From NCBI GenBank assembly GCA_028622995.1, contig JAJQJQ010000053.1, positions 806,001 to 870,000 of the forward strand: a stretch of 64,000 bases of DNA, given 5' to 3'. The DNA is from Panagrolaimus kolymaensis (lineage: Eukaryota > Nematoda > Chromadorea > Rhabditida > Panagrolaimidae). The translations under genes were made by a program, and so were the position numbers. The notes below the pieces were generated by a model. It was not told the DNA's origin. It saw only the letters and a list, made by a program, of their open reading frames with translations, and did not search any database. Positions 1 through 11,418 of the stretch are shown here, in pieces; the stretch's first letter is position 1; the number at the start of each line of letters is the position of its first letter.

Positions 1-506
1 TTGCTTCTAAAAATTTGGAAAATTCTAACTTAAAGAAAAATGGTAAAGCTATTTCATTTTTTTTTATAAATGTGAGCTACTTTTTTGGTATATTCTCCTT
101 TTTATATTAAACCTAAAGTTGAATATATTCTATTGCAGTGAAAATGAGTTTAAATAAAATTTTCTCATACCCCTTTTCATATTTTCTCATAATTACTTAT
201 TATTTTTCTTTTCAAATAGAAAAAATAAATAAGAATGTTCAACAACGATGAAATAAGAAATATAATACTTAGAATAAATTTCCTGCTATTAGCAAAGTAA
301 AATAATACAATATAAAAGACAAAGTATTTTATTTTGTGATGTTTGCTAAAACTGAAAATTAAAATTTTTTTTATAAAAGAAAATAATATTTAATTTCTCT
401 TGCAATTACAGCGGCAAATTATATAAAAAAATTTTATTTGCTATTATTTTATTTTATTTTTTTTATTAATCACATCGCCATTTTGAGTGGAATAAAATAA
501 AAAATA
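1..506. other. AT-rich intergenic, upstream of Srx gene
   Basis: No coding exon, RNA gene or repeat was recognised here. The sequence is strongly A/T and presumably holds the 5' flank of the chemoreceptor gene that starts at 507. Confidence 0.5.
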
Positions 507-2795
507 ATGGATGCTTCAAATTTAAATGAAACTGATGTTTTTTATTTTGGTAATAAAATTATGCTAAATAAAGTTATGATACCGGAGGATACAGAATTAT
601 TACATAATGATATTTTAGCTGCTTCATTGATATTTGTGGTAATTTAGTTTAGAGTAATAAAAAAAAAGTGTGATAAACACTAAAAAAGGCTAAAAAAAAA
701 TTTTTCTGTTGGACCAAAATTTTTGGAAAATTAATTTTAGGTTAAGGCTTAAAAATTTTTTTAAACTTTAATCTTTTATTTTAAGGCATGTGGAATTCCA
801 AATTTAAATTTTTTTCGCTTTTTAGAATAATTTTTATAGCTTTTTTAAATAAACATTATTCCTTTTTTTGTTCTTTAGATTTCGCCCAACTTTTTAAGTC
901 TTCGTTTTTTTTTCAGATCGGAGTCTGTGGTTTAATCGCAAATTTTATTTCTCTTCGAATTATTTTCAAAGTCCCCGCACTTCATAATTGTTTTGGATAT
1001 TTATGTTTCATTCATGCCCTTGGTGAAGCAGGTGTTTTAGCTATATTTGTTTTTTGGGCCACTTCCATGTCTCTTATGTAAGTTTATTTTTGCACTTTAA
1101 AAAATACTGTAAAATCAAAAAATTAAAAACTTGTTATAACTTTTTTTTTGAGAAAGTACAACCAGGTTAATTAAAAAAATTGTAGGGATTACGTTTTTGA
1201 ATTGCTACGTAAAAATAAAAAAGTATGGGAATGTAGCAATCAATTTTCGCATATATTTCTTAAAACTAAAAACAGATCTTTGAAATTGAGAAGAATGATA
1301 ACAAATTTTCATCAATTTTTTAAATAAATTATGAATAGCAAACTTTCAAAAAAAAAACTGTGCATAAAAACACATTTTTTCTGTTCCAAGATGCTTTCGA
1401 AATTTTCAATAAAATTTATGCTTCAAAAATATGGAAAATTATATTTATAAAACAAACGCACTTAAAATTTAAAGCAATTTAAGGCTTAAAAATAAATATT
1501 TGTGTTTTACTTGCATTTGTATGTGTATTGAAGGTTTTGAAATGTGTTAAAAAAATTACTTTAAAAAAACATTTAAATTTTTACAGTAAAAAATTTCAAA
1601 ACTCAGAAATCAAATAAATTTTCGATGTTCAACAATTTATTTTTATTTTTTTAAATTTCTTTTTGCTAAACTTCGTGAAAAAAAATTTACTTACATTAAA
1701 TACCAAAGTTTTAGTAAAACCGATATATACCATAGTTATCTTGGAATGAAATTTGGCCAACTCATCCTTATTTTTTATTTCATTACTCTTTATGCTCAAT
1801 TATTAAAAGCTATAAATCGTTTATTTGCAATTGGAAGTCCAATAAATTATCGAATAATATTTAATGAAAATAATGCAAAATACTTTGTTTCGATCGTTAT
1901 TTTTATTTCTTTATTTCATGGAATTATTTATTTTTTTGGTAAGTCATTTTTTTGAAAGCTTTAACCCGAAAGCTGTGGTCTGAAAAATTAAAGCCAATTT
2001 TTTTTTCCGTGTTCGAAAAAATAAAGAGTAAGAAATTTTTTTTAGATGGATGTGATTTTTATTTCAATGCTTATACCCTTGTTTGGACATTCGAATCCTC
2101 ACCCTGCGGAAAAGTGATATCATTTTATATTGATTTTATTTATGGTTGTTCATTTATGTTATTTGTTATTCTCATTGATGTATGCACACTTTTTGTTGTA
2201 CAAAAACATCGAAGAGCTTTAGGTTTGTCTAATTTAAAAAAACTTAGAATGGATAAAAAAGTATAGTAAATTGGTTTTAGATCAAAATTCTGCAACAAAA
2301 CAGCGAAAAGAAATACGATTCTTTATTCAGGTAAAATATTCTTTTAGAAAAGTTGTTATTTTTGAAACTTTTTTTACTTTGTGTTTTACGATGAAAATTT
2401 GTGCATTTTTTGGATATATGTATTTTCCACTGATGTCAATTTGAATTTTTTCAGACATGCCTTACTTCAATTTTGTATACTCTCATGCTTGCATCATTTC
2501 ATATTGTTTCAACTTTTAATAGCAATAAATGGCATGTTTTTCTTTCCACAAGCATCGCATGGGAATTTTGTCATACACTCGATGCGTAAGTTTAAGCTGC
2601 TTTTCTTTAGACTTTAGCCACTGCAGACAATATAAAACATTTTTTTATAGTTTGATAGTTATTGGATTTAATGCAAAACTTCAAAGAAATTCTTCAAATA
2701 CCAGTGCTGTGATTTCAATTAGCACCAAAACAATTAAAAAGTCTTCTTCAATTCAAAGAAATCAACCAAAAATTAAAACAAGAATTATTGGTTAA
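507..2795 (+). CDS. Srx-type 7TM chemoreceptor (serpentine receptor class X)
   Basis: Seven-exon gene: 507-638, 917-1077, 1715-1938, 2046-2222, 2281-2330, 2455-2585, 2651-2795. All junctions are GT/AG and keep phase. The first ATG with a continuous path is at 507. Seen: GVCGLIANFISLR in TM1, KVPALHNCFG, FVFWATSMSLM, YLGMKFGQLILIFY, the INRLFAIGSPINYR stretch after TM3, a DGCDFYF loop motif, FYIDF and a late KEIRFFIQ. This order of motifs is that of nematode Srx receptors. The role expected from the family is a ciliary chemosensory GPCR in sensory neurons, with unknown ligand. The C-terminal tail of about 45 residues is Ser/Thr/Lys rich. Length is near the family norm of about 300 residues, and no lesion was seen. 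The intron of 637 bp after exon 2 is the longest. Confidence 0.87.
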
Positions 2796-3396
2796 AATTC
2801 TTTAAAATTAATCATATATTTTTAAAATAAGAAAATATGGACAAGAAAAATTTCTAATAACATACCAAAAATTAAATATTTTATAAAAAATTTCTTATTT
2901 TGTTTTTTCCGTTTTTTTTCCATTGGACTTTGTGATTTTATGATTGAACATAAAGCATTTTTTATTATTATTTAATACATCTTTGTTTTTTCTCTCAAAT
3001 AATTTTGATTGATGGATGAAGAATGCCTGAGCAAATGAATATGGCAGTCAAAAACATTTTATTGTACTATTTTTTTCCAACGCATAGGCAAGCAAGGATA
3101 GTGGCAATTTGGTAAAAGGAGTGAATGAACACGAACACACGATTATTCCTCCGCACAACTGCTAAAAAGATAGCCAAAATTTGGCATAGTTTCAAAGCAA
3201 CAAAAGGATCGATCAATATCATTAACTTGTGTGTATTCTTATATTTCGAGGTAGTCCTTAAGAGGAACAACAGATGCCATTGAGGACGCCAACATTTTTT
3301 TTATGCATTATGTATTTTGTTTTTATTAATTCTTTATTTTTTGTTTACTTCTGCATTTTCTGTGACTTTAAAAGATTTTTTAAAGCTTATAAAAAT
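2796..3396. other. Intergenic, no gene seen
   Basis: About 600 bp of AT-rich DNA between the Srx gene and the HAT/RRM gene. The only open frame is a short antisense one without family resemblance, which I treat as chance. Confidence 0.5.
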
Positions 3397-6056
3397 ATGG
3401 TAGAATATTGGGAATATTGGACAGCTATCGGTAAAGTAAATAGTAGGTTATCGGAGGAACCAAGGCCAACTTTAGCTGAAATACGTAAAAGTTTTCAAGA
3501 AATTGCTTCTAAATCCACCATGCTGTCGGATGAATGGGATTTTTGGGCGAGGTATATTTTATTTTTTTGTTTAAGAAAAAACCTACATTTTTCCTCAAAA
3601 AAAGTCGAGAAGTCATTTTTACCGCTCGAAGTAAAATTCATAAAAAGTTGCCGTGAGAGGAAATTTTCAAATTCAAACCCATCATTTTGTTTCCAATATT
3701 TTAAAATTTAATTATAAATATTGTAAAATTTACAGGTTGGAACAAAATAGGGATATATTTAAAGATTTTGATGAAACCAAATTAAATTTCCATTTGGAGA
3801 ATATTCAATCTCAAGCTTTATCATGTTTTTATAATAAAGAATTACTTTTAATTACAAATAATAAAAAAATTAAAAATTATCATTCTTGGTTTATTAGTCA
3901 ATATTCTGATCGAGTGGCAGATTTTTTTTATTTTGCTTCATCTAATGGTAGAATAGAAAAAATGCTATCAAATCCTCATAAAAATCTTAAACATTTTTTA
4001 CATGATTGTCAAATGTTTTCCCGCAAGTTTTTCTTCTTCTAAGTTTAATTTATTTAAGAACCTCATAAATAAAAAAAATATGCATATATATGTTTTTCTT
4101 TTTTAGTTCAACCAATATCGCCAAAAAATAATTAAAAAATATTTAAAAGCCGTGGAATTTTTTAATTCGATCAAGATAAACCGGATTATAACCTATGCTT
4201 ATCGTTTATCCGATATTAACTTTGGAATAGAATGCATTGAATGGGAAATTGGAAGGAAGTATTGCCAAAATGATATATTTTTATGGAAATTTTATATTAA
4301 ATTTTTAAAGGACAATAATTTACCTTTAAAAGCTTTGAATGCTTATTCTCGATTTTGTCGTTTATTTATAAATGAAAAAGGTATGAGAAAAGAATATTTG
4401 CAAGAAATAAAAAAACTTGAAAACACTGAAGTTGATACAACCAAATGGTGGATAGATTACATAGGAATAGAAAAAAACTTTGGTTCACCAAAAATTGCAG
4501 CAAATTTACTCAAAGATTTAAAATTCAAAAAATTAAATATCAAAAAATCTTTGGTTTTCAAATTTATTGAAAACATTAAATATTTTTTACAATTATTTTT
4601 TATATTTTTTCAATGTTATTCTTTTTGTTGGAATCCAAATTATTTTATTCAACATTTATCAATAGATAAAATTGATGTTCCCCGTGCTTCATTTTCAAAT
4701 GTTCAAATTGAATATATTAAAGGTATGTATTTTTGAAGAAAGAAAAAAGCAAGATGAAGAGTAAATATTCAAAATTTCAACATTTATTTTTCTTTCGAAG
4801 ACTCAATATATTTATTTGTGGATTTTAGATTCCCGTGAAAAATCAAACCTTTCAACCATTTTATTTTCGAAGTTTAACAAACTTTTTTTACCAAAAGCTC
4901 AAAAATTTTCTTTGCCACAAACATTTATGACTTACATTTGTGATTCAGCTAATCTCGAAATTCAATTTAATTTATTTCAAAGCTCTAAATCTTTATTTTA
5001 TCTAAGAAAACTCAAAATTCTTTGCCATCATCTTTGTGTTTCAAATGAATTTGATGAAACAATATTTTGCGAACGCTCCATGCATCTTCATCCAAAAAAT
5101 ATGGATAGTTTTTTTTATTTAAAAATTTTTTATATCACCAATACTTTGCAAATTAAATCCATGGATTACAAGTATGCATTCACTAATATTATTAAAAAAG
5201 GAATTAATTGGGATAATATTAAATATATTGTAATTTATAATCAAAATATGACTTTAAATGAAATTAATTTTTTACCATGTAATAAAATCAAAACATCCGA
5301 TTTGAGTAATGTTTTAGTTACTGAATTAAATGGAAATATTTTGGATGTTGAAGATTTAATTTGTTTATTTCCTAATGCAACAAGAAAACGGTAAGAAAAA
5401 AAAATTATTTTAATCGCCTTTTTAAGCTTTTTTTTATTTATAAAATTCGTTTAATTAAAAATAAAATTCTGCACCTTCTAACAAAATTTTTTTTTGTAGA
5501 ATAATATAATCCGGTATCTTCGGCTCTTTTTTTTTTACTTTGGCGTCATTTGAGCTGCTCAAAATTTTTATGTTAAATATCTGAGTCTTATATGACGACA
5601 CAAACACACTTTTTTGGACGCACATACATCTTATTAACTTAATTTTTTTGTCCATTCTTAATACACACCTAATTTTTAAAATGCAAAGTTACGCTTCTTT
5701 TTGTAAATTCATAAAATTTTTATAGCATTGAAACAAATTTATTTACTCAATATTCATCCAAAAAATTTGCAATAATTAAATTTCCTTGTAAAATAATTAC
5801 TTTGGCATTGCATGGAATTCCGAATACTTTCGAAAAGGATGATTTTATTGAATTTTTAAAGGTTATTTTTAGATGAAAACAGTTACTCGTCATCGTTTAA
5901 CAAATTTTGTCATTTGTTTTTTAGGTAAATGTTGAAAAAGATGCAAAAATTTATTTAAAATTTCAAACAAAAATATTGGGTGGCGTTAAAGCATCTTTTA
6001 GCATGGGTATTAAATGTGCATTACCAAATGTGACAGTTAAAATTGTTGGATATTAA
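3397..6056 (+). CDS. HAT-repeat protein with two degenerate RRMs, SART3/Prp24-like
   Basis: Exons 3397-3551, 3736 to about 4026, 4107-4722, 4829-5390, 5726-5861 and 5925-6056. All junctions agree in phase except exon 2/3. The protein is about 630 residues. The N-terminal two thirds show HAT-style repeats (VEYWEYW, SDEWDFWARLEQ, FLWKFYIKFLKDN, KWWIDYIGIEKNFGSPKIA). The C-terminus has two RRM-like folds: VLVTELNG as RNP2 and SSKKFAIIKF as RNP1, then ITLALHGIP followed by a weak second unit. HAT followed by RRMs is the plan of SART3, the U4/U6 snRNP recycling factor, so a nuclear splicing role is inferred. It is shorter and more divergent than typical SART3. The exon 2/3 junction does not resolve cleanly because an in-frame TAA at 4040 precedes the only phase-0 donor. 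Confidence 0.5.
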
Positions 6057-6718
6057 AGCAAATTGGAAATGTAATAAAAAAAGGTTCCTTGAACACTTTT
6101 ATTTTGTTGTAATCAATTTTTGTTTGTTTGTTACATTTGTTATGTTTTTTTTTGTCGTTGTGGAGTTTGATAAGAATTTAAAAAAATTTGAAAAATTGTA
6201 AATTGGCTTTAATTTATTTCTAAAATTTGTGATTTTCTAAGAATCGATTTCTTTATATATTAAGTATTTTAAATATATATAACTAAAATCTTGTTAATAA
6301 AAAAAAGAGAAAGCCATACTCGATCGACACAAAACAAACATTTATTTTTAAAAAAGTTTGCTTTACCCGTATTTATGATGTTCAAAAAAATTTGTGGGGT
6401 TGTTTTGTGGAAAAAGGTTTTTTTTAATGTAAAACCTTTATGTTTTTAACCATTTTCTTTCTGAACTTTTGCACAAAAAATTTTCTAACAATTATTTTTT
6501 GTTGTCGTTGTTTCGGAGCTAGCTAAAATACATTAACCTTTTGCCATCGTTTTTTTTTTTGAGTCAGAGCGATATGGACGCATTTTCTTTTTTTTTTGTT
6601 GTTGTTCGCCCGCGCGGGTTTTTTGTAAAGTTTTCAATAAACTCTTTTTTTAAATCGATTTGTTCGGATGTTGAGATGATGGATATGTAGTTGTTAATCA
6701 ATTTTTAATTACAGTATT
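6057..6718. other. Intergenic
   Basis: AT-rich DNA with a T-rich run before the next gene. A 10-bp GC palindrome (cccgcgcggg, 6609-6618) stands out from its surroundings. No gene was recognised. Confidence 0.45.
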
Positions 6719-9038
6719 ATGAATATTTCTATAATATTAACTTTTGTTGTAATTGGTTGCTCAGGAATTAGCCTACTTTGTTATTTTGATTTTATTTTTG
6801 GAATTTCACCCGAATGGAATATGTTATTTTGTCGTCTGATGTCTTTTATTGGCGCTGCTGGCCTTTTGATATGTACTTTTCGGCTCTTTTTTATTATGCT
6901 TTCGAATCCCGAAGGTTCAAGTTAGTAATAATGAAAAACCCATCTGTTTTTTTTTGTTTTAAATCTTTTATTTTTAGATTCTGAACGTTTCCATGTTTCA
7001 GTTACATTAAAATTATTATTGCTAATTCTTACACTTATAAGTTTTGTTGGATATTTTTCTCGAATAGTATTCATGATTTTATTATGGAAATATGATTTTG
7101 CTTTAAATTATTCAACAAAAAATGAGCTATTGTTGATGCATTTTATATTCCAGTTATAATTATTTATATGTGGATCCAACTGATTCATATTTGCTTTTAT
7201 TTTTCGGTTCGAGAATGGTCTGATTTTGATAAATTGGTAAGAAGATATAAGATTTTAAAATTAGAATATAAAAATATTTGGGGTTTTTTTTAGCTTTTTG
7301 GATTTTTCTTAACAATAAATTTTTGGCAAAAATGGTTGATTGAATCCCTTGAAGCTAGACATCAAATTTGTGAAAAAATGTTTGAAGAAAATCGAAAGTG
7401 TACCACTCATTATCATTATCAAACTAGCCTCAATGATATGTCTCAATGTGAAAAGATTGCTTTGTCAAGAATGGTAAAGTATTAAGTGAAAACGAATAGG
7501 CAAAAACATATGTAGATATACCAAAATTTTCTTTAACCATTATTTTTAAGTCTCCATTTTTTTAAATGGAAAATTCTTTTTTAAACCTTAGTCATTTTTA
7601 GGAAATGTTAACTCCATTAACATTCAGTAGCACCTTAGAATTACTTTTGGGTTTCTTTGTTGTTCTTTGCTTTAATAAGCCACACTCAATCGATGATGAT
7701 GAAGCATCTATCAAAATGGATGATTCTTCTCCTTCCATCCCTAAAGAAGAAGAACAACAACAAACGGTTGACGTCGATAAAATTAAATCACAAAAATTTA
7801 CATTAAAATTATTTGAAGAAACTTATCAATTAATAATTGCTGGAATTATATTTGTCCTTGTTATTGCATCATCACTCGTTTGCATAGTTATTAAAACTGT
7901 AGCTTCATTTCATGATGTATTAAATAATCGAGATGCATGGTATGTAGCATACGATATATCCAAAATTGTTTCTCTCACACCTTCCTGTATAATTCATGGA
8001 TGTTTATTATGTATATATAGTAAATTATTAACTGCAAAATATCTGAAAAGAGTTAAACAACGTCAAAGCTGTTGTTGTTCATTAGTAAGATTTTTACAAA
8101 GTGAAGAACCTGATTTGCAACTCCTTAAAATTACATTAGCTATTTCATTCATTGTATGTTTTATAGCAGTACTTTTTGAATTAATTGGAAGTTTAAATGA
8201 TGTAAATTATTCATTTCATACATTTTTAAATTTTTTACTTTTTGGTGTTCCAAATATTATTTCGTTGTTGACTTTTCTTTTGGAAGTATTGCTTTTGGAT
8301 GTTGTATTATCTTCCAATGAAATTGCGATTAAAGCATTGAGTCAAAATCGATTCACATTTATTATGGCTTTATATCAAATGATAAAAGATTTTATTCGCG
8401 CAGTTATGTATGTAATAATATTTTTGGATCATAAAGTTCCTGAACCTCGCTCGGATTTTTTGGATGAAGTTATGCTTTCTACTCAAGCCCTTTATCCATT
8501 TAAACCTTCAATGAATATTTTTAGTGCTTTGTGTTGGGCACATTTCATTCATAAATTGTGGAGAAATGGCGCGAAAAAATTGTTTATTCCATCAGGTAAG
8601 CAGCATTTTGGAGTAGGATTTTATTTCCTTTTATATCTTCTATTTTTCTTTCTCCATTTTCCCTCTTCGTCGAAATATTTTGCAAAAATTTTGAAAATTC
8701 AGCTTAAATTTGAAATATTACGGGAATACTATTGTATAAAGATATTTGCTCTAATCTTGCGCGATAAATGTTTTAGGATACTTTTAAAAAAGTTTAAAAA
8801 GTGTATTTTTAATCAAAGATTTAAAAACTTTTGGCTTTAAAATTCACGAAATTTGCGACTTCCGATAATTCTTTTTCCTTTTTAATGTTCCCCTTATCCC
8901 CTTCTCTTCGACGTCTTTCCCCTTCCATTCCTCTCCCTTGAGCAAATTCCACGGGAAATGCAACTTTATTTTGGATTCGAATAATGACAAGTTTTTATAA
9001 ACATTTTTTTAGATAACTCTATGGATCAACAACATTGA
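6719..9038 (+). CDS. Divergent otopetrin-like multipass membrane protein
   Basis: Exons 6719-6920, 6978-7236, 7294-7473, 7602-8595 and 9013-9038. The product of about 550 residues has around ten hydrophobic segments. The last exons match the order of landmarks in the otopetrin proton-channel family: EMLTPLTFSSTLELLLGFF where otopetrins have P-x-x-x-E-Y-S-L, an AGIIFVLVI segment, then SQNRFTFIMALYQ where others have GRQ-ITFLL, and NIFSALCWAHFIHKLW where others have FYRFHSxVCLxEIWK. The Arg/His residues of the last motif are not conserved, so proton conduction is uncertain. Exon 2 has a TAA at 7157 in the expected frame. Either 7041-7153 is an extra 113-bp intron, or a frameshift near 7121-7131 has damaged the gene. 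A large acidic/Gln insert lies at about 7680-7780. A decayed paralogue lies inverted at 13.4 kb. Confidence 0.6.
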
Positions 9039-9418
9039 AGAAACCTAAGAGTTATGTTATTTTTTCTCTTCTTCTAAAAATGCTTAAAGAATCGATAGGC
9101 TTTACTAATCTTCTTACTTTGTTTGTTTTGTAAATTTAAAAAAAACAAAAGTCATCGTTTATTTTTTTGCCTCAAATGAAAAAAAAAATTTTTATTTCGT
9201 ATATTATATATTTATTTATTTTTTGTTTAAACTCAATAAAAAGTTAATGAAATTTAATTGGGTGGATTCCAAAATTTAAAACAACATAGATTTTACAGAA
9301 GAAGAAAACCCCACACAAAGTAATATACAAAAAAAAAGAAGAGTGTTTCAGCTTGAAATTTTTTATACGTTAAAATTGGAAATTAATAAAATTGGAACCT
9401 TTTCCTTTATAATATTAT
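9039..9418. other. Convergent intergenic spacer
   Basis: The 3' flanks of the plus-strand otopetrin-like gene and the minus-strand small gene meet here. Only AT-rich sequence with polyadenylation-like AATAAA words was seen. Confidence 0.45.
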
Positions 9419-10386
9419 TCAAAATGGTGAACCAAGTAACTTATTAATTTTGGAATTGCAATTTTTAGCGTCAAACATTAATGAGTCATATAATTCAAAA
9501 ATTTCCAAATTCAGAAAATAAGAAAAAACAAAATAATCAACATAAGTAATTTTGCGAAATTGTTTGAAAAGGCATAAGAAAATGCGAAAAATAACACAAA
9601 AAGTTGCAGCTACTTCAAAAAGTGATTTAATTAAAGTGGGTTGAATGTAATAAAATTCCTTTCGAATGGAATATTGTTGATCCAAAGTTTCAGTAATTTT
9701 TTGAATTTTTTTAGTATAAACCTTTAATGCAAATACATAATTTTCTGGAAAATCAGCTTTTTTAGGCATATCGTCTTTGATTCGCTAAAAAAAATTTAGT
9801 ATTGATTATTTTTTTCCTTCATATTTTTATTTTTGCATCTCAAACGTTGTGAGTTAGTTGGCTTTTGAACTTTTAAGCTTGAAACCTTTGCCATCGAAAA
9901 TTTTTTCTTATCTCGCTTCTCTGTTTTGGGAAATTCTTTTCTTCATTTTTCGTTAATAAAAATTTTTTTAAGCGATGAAAAAAGGGAACGAAAAAAATTG
10001 GATGGATTTTACTAATTCCTGTTCACCTTTTTGTGACTGTGTCTCTATGAGAATTTTGTTGACCCTTACTGCTTTTCAATAACCCAAATTCCTTGTATCA
10101 AAAATTTAGTTTTAAAATTTATAATAATCAGAAGATTCCTCATATTCATTTTTTGTTTGGTAAAATAAACCACAAAAAAATTACTCACCTTTGACAATGC
10201 AACAAAATGATTATAACATCTTTCATATAAAAGATTATCAGGAGGAGTGGTTTCTTTAGCGTTAAGAAAATTAATCATTGGAACAGTAAAATAAGCAAAA
10301 CAAGTTGCAACAAAAAGAATAATAAGTAAATCACGAGTTTTACCAAGAAATTCTTTAATTTCAGCGATTAGAGCTACGTCAACCAT
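9419..10386 (-). CDS. Small two-TM protein of unknown function
   Basis: Two exons on the minus strand, 10386-10189 and 9784-9419, joined in phase 0, give 187 residues. Hydrophobic segments are LLIILFVATCFAYF near residues 20-33 and a second one around LFEVAATFCVIFRIFLCLF. Between them lie a Cys/Tyr-containing loop and a Lys-rich linker (PKKADFPENYVFALKVY). An in-frame upstream ATG at 10503 would add about 39 mostly hydrophobic residues. I chose 10386 because the extension looks like AT-driven chance. No family was recognised. It lies between two otopetrin-like copies but shows no clear similarity to them. The consistent splice sites and phase argue for a real gene. Confidence 0.5.
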
Positions 10387-11214
10387 TTTTGAAGGAAATA
10401 AAAAATAAATAACAGACAAAATATGAGCGTCGAAAATAAAATATAAGAAAAATGTCGAAACATAAAAAAACCTTTGAGCCCCAAACAAATTTTTTTGAAT
10501 CAAAGATGTGAAGAGAAAAAAAGATAGCTTTCGAAATCGAAAAAATGGAGCTTTTGTTTTCTTTTTTGGTTGGATATTTTTTTTCTTCCAATCTCTGCGA
10601 CCTTTACTTTGTTTATATCATTGCGAAAATAAAGGTGTTGAAAAAAAACATATGCATTTATTCTTCTTCTTTTTGTTGCTATCAATGGTTTGAAGTTTAT
10701 TCGGTTAAAATGATATAAAAAAAGAAAACCAAATAGCAAACAAATGAGTGAAAATTAGTTTCTTTATTTATGAGAATTTTTTGGAACAAATTTTAAATAA
10801 AAACAAAAGAAAATATTGTCAAATTGGCTAAGGTCTTATTATTAGACCTTAACAAAATGAAAGGGAAAATAGCAAACAAATGAGTCCAAATAAATTTTAC
10901 TATTTTTTACGAAACTAGAATTTTTTCAAATAACTTTTAGTTGAAGTTCCTTGTCTTTTTTCCGCAATGACTCGAAAAGCCATTCTATTTAAAAGGTAGT
11001 ATCACCAATATACATTTGTGCATCAATAATGCCTTTTTTTCATTAAAACTTATAAAAAATGCGTATACTGATTTAATTGCAAAAAAGAAAAACAAAGAGA
11101 AAGGGACGGAAAGTGCTTCGTTGTCATTTTTTACTTACTTATGATGCACATATTAAAACCCTGATATTTGAATCGGGAATTGATTAATATTAATTTTCAC
11201 TTCTATCTTTAAAT
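10387..11214. other. Gene-poor region with palindromic repeat copy
   Basis: Apart from the repeat annotated at 10731-10945, nothing recognisable was found. Several small overlapping open frames on both strands are of low complexity and discordant. Confidence 0.45.
10731..10945. repeat. Dispersed repeat copy A with palindrome
   Basis: About 120 bp here is repeated at 12103-12270. Shared words include agcaaacaaatgagt, ttagtttcttta, agaattttttg and aacaaaatgaaa. The unit contains a perfect palindrome at 10829-10851 (8-bp arms taaggtct/agacctta, 7-base spacer). After the palindrome a second, partial unit begins, so the copies look tandemly nested. No coding capacity. It may be a short non-autonomous element or a satellite-like repeat. 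Confidence 0.6.
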
Positions 11215-11418
11215 TCAACGAACTTCAATCAAAGGTAAAATATTTTTTTTACCATTAATTTTTTGAAAAAATTTAATTTCAGATGCAACACGTTGTTGAT
11301 CATCATGTTTTATGACAGCCTGCTTCGAAATTTCTTTAATGGCGACGTATGTGTTTGAATTGCCTTTAGGTTGATATGGAGAAAAGATATATCGAGGAAA
11401 GAAGTATAAAAATTCATT
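11215..11418 (-). pseudogene. Protein-kinase N-lobe relic
   Basis: Read on the minus strand, an open frame of 67 codons ending at a TGA (11217-11215) contains TYVAIKEISKQAV followed by VASEIKFFQKI and KNILPLIEV. These match the VAIK lysine strand, the alpha-C glutamate and the following beta-4/5 region of eukaryotic protein kinases. No Gly-loop exon upstream and no HRD or DFG segment were found nearby, and the putative upstream acceptor leads to a stop in this frame. I read it as a broken fragment of a kinase gene. It is too short for firm assignment. Confidence 0.3.

Noticed and set aside
10066..10503. 145-codon unspliced version of the small two-TM protein gene
   Set aside because: It reads through a good GTGAGT donor at 10188 into intron sequence. 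The two-exon model keeps phase and continues 121 codons.
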